56,563 nt of DNA, from contig JAFSTB010000022.1 in NCBI GenBank assembly GCA_017450685.1, positions 1-56,563 on the forward strand. Direction: 5' to 3'. Positions 16,372-25,779 of the stretch are shown here, piece after piece. Source of the stretch: Paludibacteraceae bacterium (GTDB lineage: Bacteria; Bacteroidota; Bacteroidia; Bacteroidales; Paludibacteraceae). Below the pieces are notes generated by a model, which was not told the DNA's origin, searched no databases, and was given only the letters and a program-made list of their open reading frames with translations. Each line of letters begins with the position of its first letter. The stretch's first letter is position 1. Made by a program: the position numbers and the translations under genes.

Positions 16372-17027
16372 TGAGCCTGCCGGAGAATTATACTGTAGAG
16401 CGTCGCAAAGTGAAGCATGCCCGCCTTCGTGTGCATGAGGACGGAGCCGTGCACTTGTTCGTACCGGAGGATTTCACGGATGAGCATATCGCAAAGATAC
16501 TGGAGTCCAAACAGCATTGGATAGAAACCAAACGTCGGTACTTTGCCAACAAAGGAAAAATCCTCTTGGCACGGAATGAATTGCTGCTGTTCGGTAACCG
16601 GTATGCCTATTTCTATTCGTCCCGCTATCAGAACAAAGTCATTGTGAATCGTGAGAGCAAGACGATACAGGCAAGACGTGACTTGTTGGATAGCGCCGTA
16701 CAGGAGAAATGGCTGAAATCGATAGCCGGGCGTTACCTTCGTCCTCGGGTGGCGGAGTTGTCAGAGAAATTATTACTGCCGTATAATCGGCTGTTTATCC
16801 GTAGTCAGAAGCGCAAATGGGGAAATTGCTCGGCGGAAAAAAACATATCGGTTAACTGGCGTATTATCAAAGCTCCGGAGTTTGTGATTGACTATGTGAT
16901 AATACACGAATTGTGTCACACGCTGATTATGAAACACACAGCCAAGTTCCAAACTCTGTTGATTTCACATTGCCCTGATTATAAGCAGGCGCAAGCATGG
17001 CTTGAAAAATACGGCAACAATTTATGA
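16371..17027 (+). CDS. YgjP-type (DUF45) metal-dependent hydrolase / M48-like peptidase
   Basis: 218 residues. The zinc motif IIHELCHTLIMKHT is complete (HExxH), preceded by KRKWGNCSAEKNISVNWR, the signature of the YgjP/DUF45 family. The ATG overlaps the hsdR TGA. Genes of this family very often close Type I operons, so it is probably a real accessory component, although the family's activity on the system is not established. No signal peptide; expected in the cytoplasm. Confidence 0.88.
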   Translation: MSLPENYTVERRKVKHARLRVHEDGAVHLFVPEDFTDEHIAKILESKQHWIETKRRYFANKGKILLARNELLLFGNRYAYFYSSRYQNKVIVNRESKTIQARRDLLDSAVQEKWLKSIAGRYLRPRVAELSEKLLLPYNRLFIRSQKRKWGNCSAEKNISVNWRIIKAPEFVIDYVIIHELCHTLIMKHTAKFQTLLISHCPDYKQAQAWLEKYGNNL

Positions 17028-17075
17028 AATTGACTAATATATCACGTACATTATAACCCTCTAAATAATATCATT

Positions 17076-17516
17076 ATGCAAATAGGAGACATGATGCCGC
17101 GGTTCAGCGTGCTTAATCAAGACAGTGAGGTCGTGACGGATAAAGACCTAATAGGCAAGCCGACAGTGCTTTACGTTTATCCCAAAGACTCGACACCCGT
17201 ATGTACGGCTGAGGCTTGTAACCTGCGCGACAACTACCACTCGTTCCTCGCACGGGGGTATCAAGTCTATGGCGTGAGCAAGGACTCGCCTGCTTCGCAT
17301 CAGCGTTTCATTGCCAAATACGAGTTGCCATTCCCTCTGTTGAGCGACCCGACGACCGAACTGCTACAGGCTCTCGGTGCTTACGGCGAGAAGAAGATGT
17401 ACGGCAAAACGGTCATGGGAACGTTGCGCAAGACCTTCATTTTCAATGCCGACGGCACACTGGAACGCGTCATCGAGAAAGTCGATACCAAGAACCATAC
17501 CGCACAGATTCTATAA
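17076..17516 (+). CDS. bcp: Peroxiredoxin Bcp (thioredoxin-dependent thiol peroxidase)
   Basis: Reduces hydrogen and organic peroxides using thioredoxin. 146 residues. The catalytic segment is YPKDSTPVCTAEACNLRD, with peroxidatic Cys43 and resolving Cys48 as in atypical 2-Cys Bcp proteins; the usual Gly before the first Cys is Val here. VYGVSKDSPASHQRFIAKY and the PLLSD motif are typical. Monocistronic or the last gene of its strand before the bidirectional terminator. The 17517-17768 stretch downstream shows nothing else I can support. Confidence 0.92.
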   Translation: MQIGDMMPRFSVLNQDSEVVTDKDLIGKPTVLYVYPKDSTPVCTAEACNLRDNYHSFLARGYQVYGVSKDSPASHQRFIAKYELPFPLLSDPTTELLQALGAYGEKKMYGKTVMGTLRKTFIFNADGTLERVIEKVDTKNHTAQIL

Positions 17517-17768
17517 GAACACAGACTGCCTTGCCGAATTGCAAAAGCAGATAAGAGGCTTGAATTATAAACCCTGACATTTGAATATAGGGATACTTAT
17601 AGGATAACGACGGGATAGAGATACTTTTTTTATAAACATTCTTCCTCGTTATTTGAATCAAGCTCACTATATTGTCGGCGATGCCAAGTATATTCCTATG
17701 TATCGCAAACATATTAACCAAACGCTAATACTTCTTTGCTCTGAATGAGATAGCGAAGAAGGTATAAA

Positions 17769-17800
17769 CAAAAGCACCACCTTTAAGAGTGGTGCTTTTG
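17769..17800. terminator. Bidirectional rho-independent terminator
   Basis: Perfect 12-bp stem CAAAAGCACCAC (17769-17780) with GTGGTGCTTTTG (17789-17800) around an 8-nt loop. The T/A tracts on both sides allow it to end both bcp (plus) and cvpA (minus). Confidence 0.85.
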
Positions 17801-17803
17801 TTG

Positions 17804-18292
17804 TCAGTCGATATTAGAGGCGACCGATTGCCATAGGGTGTTAGCCCATTCGATGGCAGTGGGGTATAGTTTGGCTTGCGCTAATGCTTCTTGTGGCAGG
17901 AAATGGAACTGTTGGTCCAAGACGCTAACGCCGAAGACGATGACGAGTGTTATCAGTCCCCATTTGGCAATGCCGAATACACCGCCGAGCAGGCGGTTCA
18001 GTCCACCCAGATTGATAGCATTGAAGAACCGTGACAGCAGTTTAGCCACTATACTCAGTACGATGGCAATGGCAATGAAGAGCAGTACGTATGAGGTGGC
18101 GGTACACACTGCATCCGGCCATTGCCATTGACTATGAAGCCAATGGGCAAAACCGTTACCCCATAAGCGTGCACCCACGCAGCCGAGGATGATGGCAAGA
18201 ACTGCCATCACCTCGCTGATGAAACCTTTCATTAGTCCGCGCACTAATCCGTAGAGCAACGGAAGGATAAGAATAGCGTCTAACCAACTCAT
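17804..18292 (-). CDS. cvpA: CvpA family inner-membrane protein
   Basis: 162 residues from the start at 18292 (MSWLDAILILPLLYGLVRG); an earlier in-frame start would overlap the upstream gene. Four hydrophobic segments are visible, with the family's LVRGLMKGFISE and LGGLNRLLGGVFG motifs. CvpA proteins are linked to colicin V export and envelope homeostasis; the molecular role is not settled. Last gene of a minus-strand run, 14 nt after the DUF5689 lipoprotein, ending just before the shared terminator. Confidence 0.85.
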   Translation of the reverse strand: MSWLDAILILPLLYGLVRGLMKGFISEVMAVLAIILGCVGARLWGNGFAHWLHSQWQWPDAVCTATSYVLLFIAIAIVLSIVAKLLSRFFNAINLGGLNRLLGGVFGIAKWGLITLVIVFGVSVLDQQFHFLPQEALAQAKLYPTAIEWANTLWQSVASNID

Positions 18293-18306
18293 AGTGAGTG
18301 AGATAT

Positions 18307-19458
18307 TTATAATGTGATTGTGCCGTACTCCAATCTTGGCCACAGGTTACCTTTGCTGTCGGTCAGTTGCAAATCGTCTAACGAACGGATGGTGATTGAC
18401 CAGTCGTCCCATGCAGGGTTATAGGTTGACTTGGTGTTGTAGTTATTGTCGTAGTAATAACCTAATATACCTACCACATTGCCTTTATACTTACTGCAAT
18501 TGCTAACGCCGGTATTATCGGCACCGGGCAGATAGAATCGTGCGAACTTGGCATATTCGGAGTTGGACACCATTATCTCTTTGTTGTTATCGTCTGCAAT
18601 AACACGGCTTTGCGGATAGCCGATATTGTTGGTAGTAGGAGCAAAGACGTTAGCGTTGCCGTCGCTGGCGGGGTTGCCGGTGGTGCAGGAGTCTTTGTCG
18701 GTATATTTACCGGTGTAATGCACATCTTTGACGCACACGAGGCATCCGTCTTTCAGTCGTGCGTCAATGATGTTGGGTGTGGCTGTTACAACGTCGGAGA
18801 TAAGTATAGTGTCGCAGTAAGGTGTTTGTGGCAGACCGATGAGTGAGGTACGTCTCTTGAACTCAGAGAAAGGTATGCGTCCCGGTGCCCAACCAGTCTT
18901 CTGTTTGTAGTTAGTGGCATAGGTGTTGTTGTTATATGAAGGTACGCACAGTTGCGGTTGGTTGGCATACCTGCCGATAGCCAGTCCGTCAACACGTATG
19001 AGTATCTCTTGACCTATCTGATACATACCGCCTACCGAGCCGGCATCCACCGATATGCGCAGTGCTTGTTGCTTACCGTTCACTATCTGCTGGATACAGA
19101 GCGACTTATAGAAGTTGCCACCTATGTCGTCGGTTGTTATGCGTCCGCGTATGTATAGCGGTTTGTCTGTAGGTATAGTGTCGAGAGCGAACACGAAGAC
19201 GGTGTCGAGATAGGCGTATGCGCCGGTGTGACCGGTAGCATTAGTACGCAGGCGATAGAGGGCAGGGTCAACATAGTTGCCTTTTTCCGTCATATATGGT
19301 GCTTGCTTCAGCTCGTTGAGTGTCAGCAAGGTACCATCACCGATGATGCAGTTGATCTCACTCTCTTCAGCGTAACTTCTTTTCGGTTCGTCGGCTGTGC
19401 AACCTATGAGCAGGGTGGCTGCCATAACCAGTAGTGATATTGATTGAATGGTTTTCAT
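18307..19458 (-). CDS. DUF5689 lipoprotein, partner of a TonB-dependent receptor
   Basis: 383 residues with a lipoprotein signal (MKTIQSISLLVMAATLLIGC, lipid on the Cys). The body has the LYIRGRITTDD strand and IRVDGLAIGRY pattern of the DUF5689 family, which looks OB-fold-like and is found in Bacteroidota. It sits 18 nt after the large TonB receptor, the usual arrangement, so it is probably a surface or periplasmic accessory to that receptor. Ligand unknown. Confidence 0.85.
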   Translation of the reverse strand: MKTIQSISLLVMAATLLIGCTADEPKRSYAEESEINCIIGDGTLLTLNELKQAPYMTEKGNYVDPALYRLRTNATGHTGAYAYLDTVFVFALDTIPTDKPLYIRGRITTDDIGGNFYKSLCIQQIVNGKQQALRISVDAGSVGGMYQIGQEILIRVDGLAIGRYANQPQLCVPSYNNNTYATNYKQKTGWAPGRIPFSEFKRRTSLIGLPQTPYCDTILISDVVTATPNIIDARLKDGCLVCVKDVHYTGKYTDKDSCTTGNPASDGNANVFAPTTNNIGYPQSRVIADDNNKEIMVSNSEYAKFARFYLPGADNTGVSNCSKYKGNVVGILGYYYDNNYNTKSTYNPAWDDWSITIRSLDDLQLTDSKGNLWPRLEYGTITL

Positions 19459-19476
19459 ACTGTTATCCTCCTTTGA

Positions 19477-22400
19477 TTAGAATTTATAGGTGATGGTGAG
19501 GTAGAAGTTAGCGCCCCAGGCGTAGTAGTACTTAGCCGGGAATTTCCATACGTTGGTGTTGATGACGGAGTTTTGTCCGTCGGTTTGTCCTTGTCTGGTG
19601 GAGCGTGGCAGTCGTGCCTGTTGGTAGCCGCCTGTCTTGAAGTGCACGTTGTTGGTTATGTTGGTGCAACTGAGGTAGATAGAGAGCGACTGGCGGTTCT
19701 TGAGGTAGATAAGTTTGCCTATGCTGACATCGAAGATAAAGCGATTCCACACATTGTCAGCCACTAACGACTCTTGTTGGTCTAACTGGTTGTAGGGATA
19801 GATGAGTTCGGGTTTGCCGTTCTTGTCGGTTACCACCTCGCCGTTGTTCATCTTCAGAGCCGTTGTAGTGGTGCCGTCGGGTTGGTAGATTGTCTTGTAT
19901 GAACCGTTGACGGTGACGGGGTTGCCGTTGAGGTCGTAGGATGTGTCGGTATAGAGGCTCATGAGTCGTCTGGATGGTGCTACGTTGAGCCAGTTCCAGT
20001 CGTAGTAGGAGCACGTGATGTCGGCGAACCACATCTTGGGATGGAAGAAACTGAGTTTGAGAGAGGCGTTCACTTGCGGACCGCTGCTCACGCGCACACC
20101 TTTCATATAGACGGAGTCGCGCAACTCATACACAGGACCTTGAGCATTAGAAGCCAGAGCCATACCGTTCTCGGCTGAGGTGACTACGGATGCGTTGGAT
20201 GTATAGCGATAGTCGCCAACGGATGTCGTTCCGGTGAGGGTGAAGTAGGTCCCTAACTTAACGCTCATTGCTGCTTCCACGCCGCAGTGACGACTATTAA
20301 GACCGGTCATTGCTTGGTTGACGAAGGTGCGAGCCTCATCGTCGTAATAACCGTTGAGTTGTGTCTGATTCCAGAAACGTGAGTAGAAACCGGTTACGCG
20401 ACCGCGAACGATAGGATAGTTGAAGTCGTAGGTGAGGTCGCCGCCAACTATTTTTTCAGAGGCTGCATAGTAGTCTTTGAGGTTCTTGGCGCGGTCGTGT
20501 GTGTAGATGTTTTCCACCACTCGGTCGTGTACGCGTTGCGAGAGATAAGCGTCGCGTGCCAATGGTGCTTTAGTCATGGCTATGGCGTTGAAACGCAGGT
20601 GGTTGCGACCGTCAATCTTATATGTCAATCCGGCTTTGAAGGCTGGGTCAACGAAGTGGTGACGGAAACCGTAGTAGTGCTTTTGTGTGTTAAGCGTACC
20701 GTCAGCGCGCACTATCTTGAAGCCGTCCAAACCGAGGTAGAACTCTTCCATACCGGGTTGCAACATAGTAAGATAGAGTGCTCTACCGTTGAGCATATCC
20801 GACACGCGTTGCATATTGGTATAGGTGAGTTGCAGACCGTAATAGAGATCCAGGTCGCGCCATGTCCATTGGTTCTGATACCACAGTTTGGCGGTTGTCA
20901 TATTGATGGTGTAGTCGTAGCCGAAGCGGTCACCTTTCTTTATCGTCTTATAGGGGTTAGCCACGTCGTTTTGTTTCACCACTTCCATCTCTACTTGCGT
21001 CATACCTATGTTCTCTGCCAGTTCGGCTATATCGCGTTCGGCGAAGGGGTCGATGTCTATCCATTGGTTAGCGTCCAGCAGGTCGTCGAGGGTCTTGTAG
21101 TGCTGACCTATTGACTCTTTGAGTTCCAAGCCGGCAGTCATCTTGAGGTTAGGTATGCGTGTGTTCTCATACAAGCCTGTAGCCATCACCTCTTGTATGT
21201 CGTTGTGTCGGCGTTCAAGGATATATCTTGCCGAGCCGTTGGGGTTGTTGACGTTATTAGCGCGGTTGGCTGCATAGATAGCGTCCCAGTTGATTTGTGT
21301 GGTGGTGTTGTCGCGCGATGTCCAAGCGTCGTAGAGAGCGTTGTAGGCGTTCTGATCCACTGTCGGTCCAACGTAAGTGCCATCGCCGTCGGTGAAACCG
21401 TCGCGACCATAATCGCTGAAGATCTTGCCATTGGCATCTTTGTCTATGTAGTTACCGTTAGCGTTTATCTGTCCGTCCCAGAGGAAGGAAGGCAGGTTGC
21501 GATAGTAGTCGGGTCTGGGGTCGGGTGCGTTGTAGAAAGAGAGCGCTGAGTTGGAGTAGAGTGAGTAGTGGTAACCCAGTGCCACGTGCAGTTTCTGGTC
21601 TTTGGCTATTTGGAAGTCATAGCCGACGATGAGTGTGGGGTCGAACGAGTGTACATTGCGTGAGTTGCGCATCTTGCCGTTTTGGTAGCCCCAGTAGGGG
21701 TTGTAGTTGTTCCAGCCCCATTGGGTCTTGTTGTATTGGTTGGTGAGGTCGTACACCTCTTGTGTTACGGCTGCCGACTGACCGCGTGTGGTAGGTGAAC
21801 CAAAGGTGATGATCTTCAGCTTATGTCTATCGCCCCAGCGTTTCTCGGCGGAGAAGAAATAGCCTAATGAATAGTATTCTATACCTTCACCTATCATTCC
21901 TTTTTTATCGATATATGGTGTGAAGCGGAATGCCAGTTGTCCGGCAAAAGCCCATCCGTTCTGTCTTAGTCCGCTGGCGTATGCTACACGTGCCACGGCT
22001 TTGTAGTTACGGTTGGTGCCACCCACGCCCACTTTCCAACCTTGGGCGTAGTTGGTGGCTGACATAAGGTAGTTGGTAGCATTGCCTAAACCGCCGAAAG
22101 AGAAGTTGTTAGCCTCGATGGCGTGTGTCGTCTCTTTGTAGCGTGAGGCTTCGTTCAGACCACCCATAGCCGAGAAGTTAAACTGTCCGCGTTCGGCTGA
22201 GTTGAACGACAGACCTTCAATGTAATAGGTCTCATAGTTGGAAGCGTATCCACGATTGCGATACCGTGCTGTGGACCATGCCCACGACGAGTTGGATGTG
22301 AACACGTCGGTGGACGAACTGACGGCTGACGACTGCTCTTGTGAGCGACCTTCATCATCGTTCAGTTCAGCCTCACTGAGGTTAAGCACTATCTCGTCAC

Positions 22401-22731
22401 CTGCCTCTTTCTGCATGTCGGTGCTTAGAGAGAGCGAACCCAGTTCGGTTGTCTCGTTAAGACGGATAGACACCACTTCCACGGTGCCGTTGAAACCATC
22501 GGCTTCTATGAGCAGTTCGTCGTCACCTGCTTGAAGGTAACTGAAGGAAAACTCACCATTCTGATTGGTGGTGGTGCTGATGTTTTGGTTAGCGAGAGTG
22601 ACCACTGCACCGGCTATGCTCTTGCCGGCATCTTCACTCACGATGCGACCTGCCAATCGTGTGGTGGCGGTCTGTGACCATACACCAACGGCTAAGCAGG
22701 TGAAAACAAGGGTGAATAAAAGTTTTTTCAT
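19477..22731 (-). CDS. TonB-dependent receptor with carboxypeptidase-regulatory-like N-terminal domain
   Basis: 1084 residues. Signal peptide MKKLLFTLVFTCLAVGVWSQ, then a beta-sandwich domain (LAGRIVSEDAGKSIAGAVVTL). An atypical acidic linker with plug segment follows (RYRNRGYASNYETYYIEGL), then a long barrel ending in aromatic FYLTITYKF. Nine or more Tyr/Trp/Asn-rich strands are easily seen. The plug lacks an obvious SusC signature, and the partner is DUF5689 rather than SusD, so the substrate is not predictable. No clear TAnnTTTG promoter was found in the 66 nt before it. Confidence 0.88.
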   Translation of the reverse strand: MKKLLFTLVFTCLAVGVWSQTATTRLAGRIVSEDAGKSIAGAVVTLANQNISTTTNQNGEFSFSYLQAGDDELLIEADGFNGTVEVVSIRLNETTELGSLSLSTDMQKEAGDEIVLNLSEAELNDDEGRSQEQSSAVSSSTDVFTSNSSWAWSTARYRNRGYASNYETYYIEGLSFNSAERGQFNFSAMGGLNEASRYKETTHAIEANNFSFGGLGNATNYLMSATNYAQGWKVGVGGTNRNYKAVARVAYASGLRQNGWAFAGQLAFRFTPYIDKKGMIGEGIEYYSLGYFFSAEKRWGDRHKLKIITFGSPTTRGQSAAVTQEVYDLTNQYNKTQWGWNNYNPYWGYQNGKMRNSRNVHSFDPTLIVGYDFQIAKDQKLHVALGYHYSLYSNSALSFYNAPDPRPDYYRNLPSFLWDGQINANGNYIDKDANGKIFSDYGRDGFTDGDGTYVGPTVDQNAYNALYDAWTSRDNTTTQINWDAIYAANRANNVNNPNGSARYILERRHNDIQEVMATGLYENTRIPNLKMTAGLELKESIGQHYKTLDDLLDANQWIDIDPFAERDIAELAENIGMTQVEMEVVKQNDVANPYKTIKKGDRFGYDYTINMTTAKLWYQNQWTWRDLDLYYGLQLTYTNMQRVSDMLNGRALYLTMLQPGMEEFYLGLDGFKIVRADGTLNTQKHYYGFRHHFVDPAFKAGLTYKIDGRNHLRFNAIAMTKAPLARDAYLSQRVHDRVVENIYTHDRAKNLKDYYAASEKIVGGDLTYDFNYPIVRGRVTGFYSRFWNQTQLNGYYDDEARTFVNQAMTGLNSRHCGVEAAMSVKLGTYFTLTGTTSVGDYRYTSNASVVTSAENGMALASNAQGPVYELRDSVYMKGVRVSSGPQVNASLKLSFFHPKMWFADITCSYYDWNWLNVAPSRRLMSLYTDTSYDLNGNPVTVNGSYKTIYQPDGTTTTALKMNNGEVVTDKNGKPELIYPYNQLDQQESLVADNVWNRFIFDVSIGKLIYLKNRQSLSIYLSCTNITNNVHFKTGGYQQARLPRSTRQGQTDGQNSVINTNVWKFPAKYYYAWGANFYLTITYKF

Positions 22732-22797
22732 TGTATGATAGTTATTGGATTTCTTTCAAATAACCTGTTACATATTTTCCAATAGTGATATAACCTA

Positions 22798-24195
22798 TTA
22801 GAAATCAGCATTTTTTGGTGTGCGTGGGAAGGGGATGACATCTCTTATGTTCTGCATACCGGTAACGAAGAGCATCAGTCTCTCGAAGCCTAAACCGAAG
22901 CCGGCGTGCGGTGCTGAACCAAAGCGGCGAGTGTCAAGATACCACCACATATCTTTCATCGGTATCTGTCGGCGTTCAATCTCTGCGTTCAGTTTGTCCA
23001 AACTCTCTTCGCGTACGCTACCGCCTATTATCTCACCTATCTGCGGGAAGAGAACGTCGGTACCTTGCACGGTCTTGTCGTCGGCGTTGAGTTTCATATA
23101 GAAGGCTTTGATTTCTTTGGGGTAGTCGGTCATTATCACCGGACGGCGGAAATGTTCTTCCACTAAATAACGCTCATGCTCGGAAGCGAGGTCATCGCCC
23201 CATTGGCAAGGGAACTCAAACTTCTTGCCGTTCTTCACTGCCTCTTGCAGTATCTCTATGCCTTCGGTGTAGGTGAGACGAACGAAGTCGGTATCAACCA
23301 CGGCTCTTAGACGCTCAATAAGACCTTTGTCGATAAACTGATTGAGGAAATTGAGGTCGTCCATACAATGGTCTAATGCCCAACGGACGCAGTATTTGAT
23401 GAAGTCCTCTTCCAAATCCATCAACTCCTCTTTCTGAATGAAAGCCACTTCGGGTTCTATCATCCAAAACTCGGCAAGGTGACGCGGTGTGTTGGAGTTC
23501 TCGGCGCGGAAAGTGGGACCGAAGGTGTAGATCTTGCCCAGTGCCATTGCACCCAACTCACCCTCCAACTGTCCGCTGACGGTCAGTGCTGACATCTTAC
23601 CGAAGAAATCGTCGGAATAGTCAATCTGTCCGTTCTCATCTTTCTTTAGGTTATAGAGGTTTTTGGTTGTCACTTGGAACATCTGTCCGGCACCTTCACA
23701 GTCGCTGGCGGTAATGAGAGGTGTGTGAAAATAGAAGTACCCGTGCTCGTGAAAATAAGTATGTATAGCCATAGCCATGTGGTGGCGGAGGCGGAAGACG
23801 GCACCGAAGGTGTTAGTACGAGGGCGCAGATGGGCTATCGTACGCAGATATTCCATTGACAGACCTTTCTTCTGCAAAGGATATTTTTCGGGGTCGGCTG
23901 TACCATAGACCTCTAACTCAGTCAGTTGTATCTCCACATCTTGTCCGGCACCTTGTGAGGCTACCAACGTTCCGGTGGCTGAGATGCACGAACCGGTGGT
24001 GACAGGCTTGAGCAACTCTTCCGAGAAAAGCTGCATATCTGCCACTATCTGGATGTTTTTTATGGTTGAACCATCGTTAAGGGCTATGAAACTGACTTGC
24101 TTATTTCCACGGCGAGAGCGCACCCAACCGCGAACATTGATGAGTTGGTTCAGTTGCTTGCTCTGTAAAGCCACTTTTATTTCTGTACGTTGCAT
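22798..24195 (-). CDS. asnS: Asparagine--tRNA ligase
   Basis: Charges tRNA-Asn. 465 residues, normal length. An N-terminal OB-fold anticodon domain ([21 protein letters not shown]) is followed by class II motifs: motif 2 [21 protein letters not shown] and motif 3 [20 protein letters not shown], ending [11 protein letters not shown]. The PRHLAEF form and the ending favour AsnRS over AspRS. The 45-nt gap to dnaB contains an (AT)n run. Confidence 0.95.
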   Translation of the reverse strand: MQRTEIKVALQSKQLNQLINVRGWVRSRRGNKQVSFIALNDGSTIKNIQIVADMQLFSEELLKPVTTGSCISATGTLVASQGAGQDVEIQLTELEVYGTADPEKYPLQKKGLSMEYLRTIAHLRPRTNTFGAVFRLRHHMAMAIHTYFHEHGYFYFHTPLITASDCEGAGQMFQVTTKNLYNLKKDENGQIDYSDDFFGKMSALTVSGQLEGELGAMALGKIYTFGPTFRAENSNTPRHLAEFWMIEPEVAFIQKEELMDLEEDFIKYCVRWALDHCMDDLNFLNQFIDKGLIERLRAVVDTDFVRLTYTEGIEILQEAVKNGKKFEFPCQWGDDLASEHERYLVEEHFRRPVIMTDYPKEIKAFYMKLNADDKTVQGTDVLFPQIGEIIGGSVREESLDKLNAEIERRQIPMKDMWWYLDTRRFGSAPHAGFGLGFERLMLFVTGMQNIRDVIPFPRTPKNADF

Positions 24196-24240
24196 AATAT
24201 ATATATATATGGTTATGTTAATTTATCGAAATATATGTTT

Positions 24241-25779
24241 TCAGAATGGAGGTGCGTCTATGCCTTGAGTTGCACCTGCGGGTGACATTGTCGGACTGCC
24301 CATCGACGAGCGTATCTGTATGGAAGCACCGCTGTTAGGTTCATCTATTTCAGGCATATCGTCGGTTTCTTCGTCTTTGTTTTGGAACTTGGCATATTTG
24401 CCTCTGAAGCGAAGCCATACATCGTCGGTGGCTCCGTTACGGTGTTTGGCTACTATGATCTGTCCTAATCCGCGCAAGTCGCTGCCGGTCTTCTCGTCTG
24501 AATAGAGTTTGTAGTATTCGGGTCGGTGAATAAAGCAAACCATGTCGGCATCCTGCTCTATGGCACCTGACTCACGCAGGTCGCTCAGTTGCGGCTTCTT
24601 ACCCTCTATACCTTGACCGCCGCGTTGCTCCACCTGACGGTTGAGTTGCGAAAGAGCGATAATGGGGATATCCAACTCTTTGGCAAGGGCTTTCAGGTTA
24701 CGAGAGATGATACTCACCTCTTGCTCACGACTGCCGAAATTGACACCGTTGGCGTTCATGAGTTGCAAGTAGTCGATGATGATGAGTTCCACTTTCTTCT
24801 CTCTGACTAATTTTCTTGCCTTGCTGCGCAACTCAAAGATGGATAAAGCCGGTGTGTCGTCCACATAGATAGGTGCGCCGAGCAGGTCGTTGACCTTATG
24901 TTCCAACTGATTCCACTCGCCCTGTGTCAGTTTACCGTTTTTTATCTTTTCGCCTTCTATCTCACATACGTTCATTATCAGACGATTGACTAACTGCACG
25001 TTGGACATCTCAAGTGAGAACATCGCCACGGCGCGGTGGTAATTGACGGCTATGTTCTTCGCCATTGACAGCACGAACGCCGTCTTACCCATTGCCGGTC
25101 GTGCGGCTATGATGATAAGGTCCGACTTCTGCCAGCCGCTTGTTATCTTATCCAGATCGGTGAAGCCTGACGGTATGCCGCTGATGTTACCTTCGTTCTG
25201 ACTGGCTTTGCGCATACGTGCAAAAGCCTCAGAGATGACAGGGTCGATCTGTGTCACATCGCGTTTTTGGTTGCGCTGACTTATCTCAAAGATATCCGAC
25301 TCGGCTTTCTGCATCAGGTCTTCCACGTCCTGTGTCTCGTCATAGCCCAACTCTTCCAACTCGGATGCCATTTGTATCAGTTCGCGTGCGATGGCTTTCT
25401 GTGACACTATCTGTGCGTGATAGCGCAGGTGTGCCGTCGATGCCACTTTGCGCGTCAACTCACTAAGATAGATAACACCACCTGCCTCTTCCAAAGAGCC
25501 TAAAGAGCGCATCTTCTCTGCCACCGAAAGCATATCGATAGGTTGCTCCTTGGCGGCAAGTGCGGCTATGGCTTCATAGATAAGACGGTTCTGCACCTTA
25601 TAAAAACTCTCAGGACGCAACAGGTCTGCCACCGTGGCAAACGACTCCTTGGCTATCATCAGTGCACCCAGCACCGACTCCTCCATATCTAATGCTTGTG
25701 GCGGCAGTTTGCCCATCTCACTCTTGCCTAAGGTGACGGGGGTGGCAGGGCGACGTTTATTTGTGTTCGAAGCGGGCAT
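24241..25779 (-). CDS. dnaB: Replicative DNA helicase DnaB
   Basis: Hexameric fork helicase. 512 residues: N-terminal DnaG-interaction domain (PPQALDMEESVLGALM), then a RecA-like motor with Walker A AARPAMGKTAFVLSMAKN, Walker B IIIDYLQLMN and the LSQLNRQVEQR loop. It ends with a long acidic/Ser-Pro tail and the residues GIDAPPF, resembling the C-terminal tip of SSB. Its start overlaps the end of meaB by 23 nt, so the pair is translationally linked. Confidence 0.96.
   Translation of the reverse strand: MPASNTNKRRPATPVTLGKSEMGKLPPQALDMEESVLGALMIAKESFATVADLLRPESFYKVQNRLIYEAIAALAAKEQPIDMLSVAEKMRSLGSLEEAGGVIYLSELTRKVASTAHLRYHAQIVSQKAIARELIQMASELEELGYDETQDVEDLMQKAESDIFEISQRNQKRDVTQIDPVISEAFARMRKASQNEGNISGIPSGFTDLDKITSGWQKSDLIIIAARPAMGKTAFVLSMAKNIAVNYHRAVAMFSLEMSNVQLVNRLIMNVCEIEGEKIKNGKLTQGEWNQLEHKVNDLLGAPIYVDDTPALSIFELRSKARKLVREKKVELIIIDYLQLMNANGVNFGSREQEVSIISRNLKALAKELDIPIIALSQLNRQVEQRGGQGIEGKKPQLSDLRESGAIEQDADMVCFIHRPEYYKLYSDEKTGSDLRGLGQIIVAKHRNGATDDVWLRFRGKYAKFQNKDEETDDMPEIDEPNSGASIQIRSSMGSPTMSPAGATQGIDAPPF

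Noticed and set aside
20497..21114. 205-codon plus-strand frame inside the large TonB receptor
   Set aside because: Antisense shadow of barrel strands; no promoter or family match.
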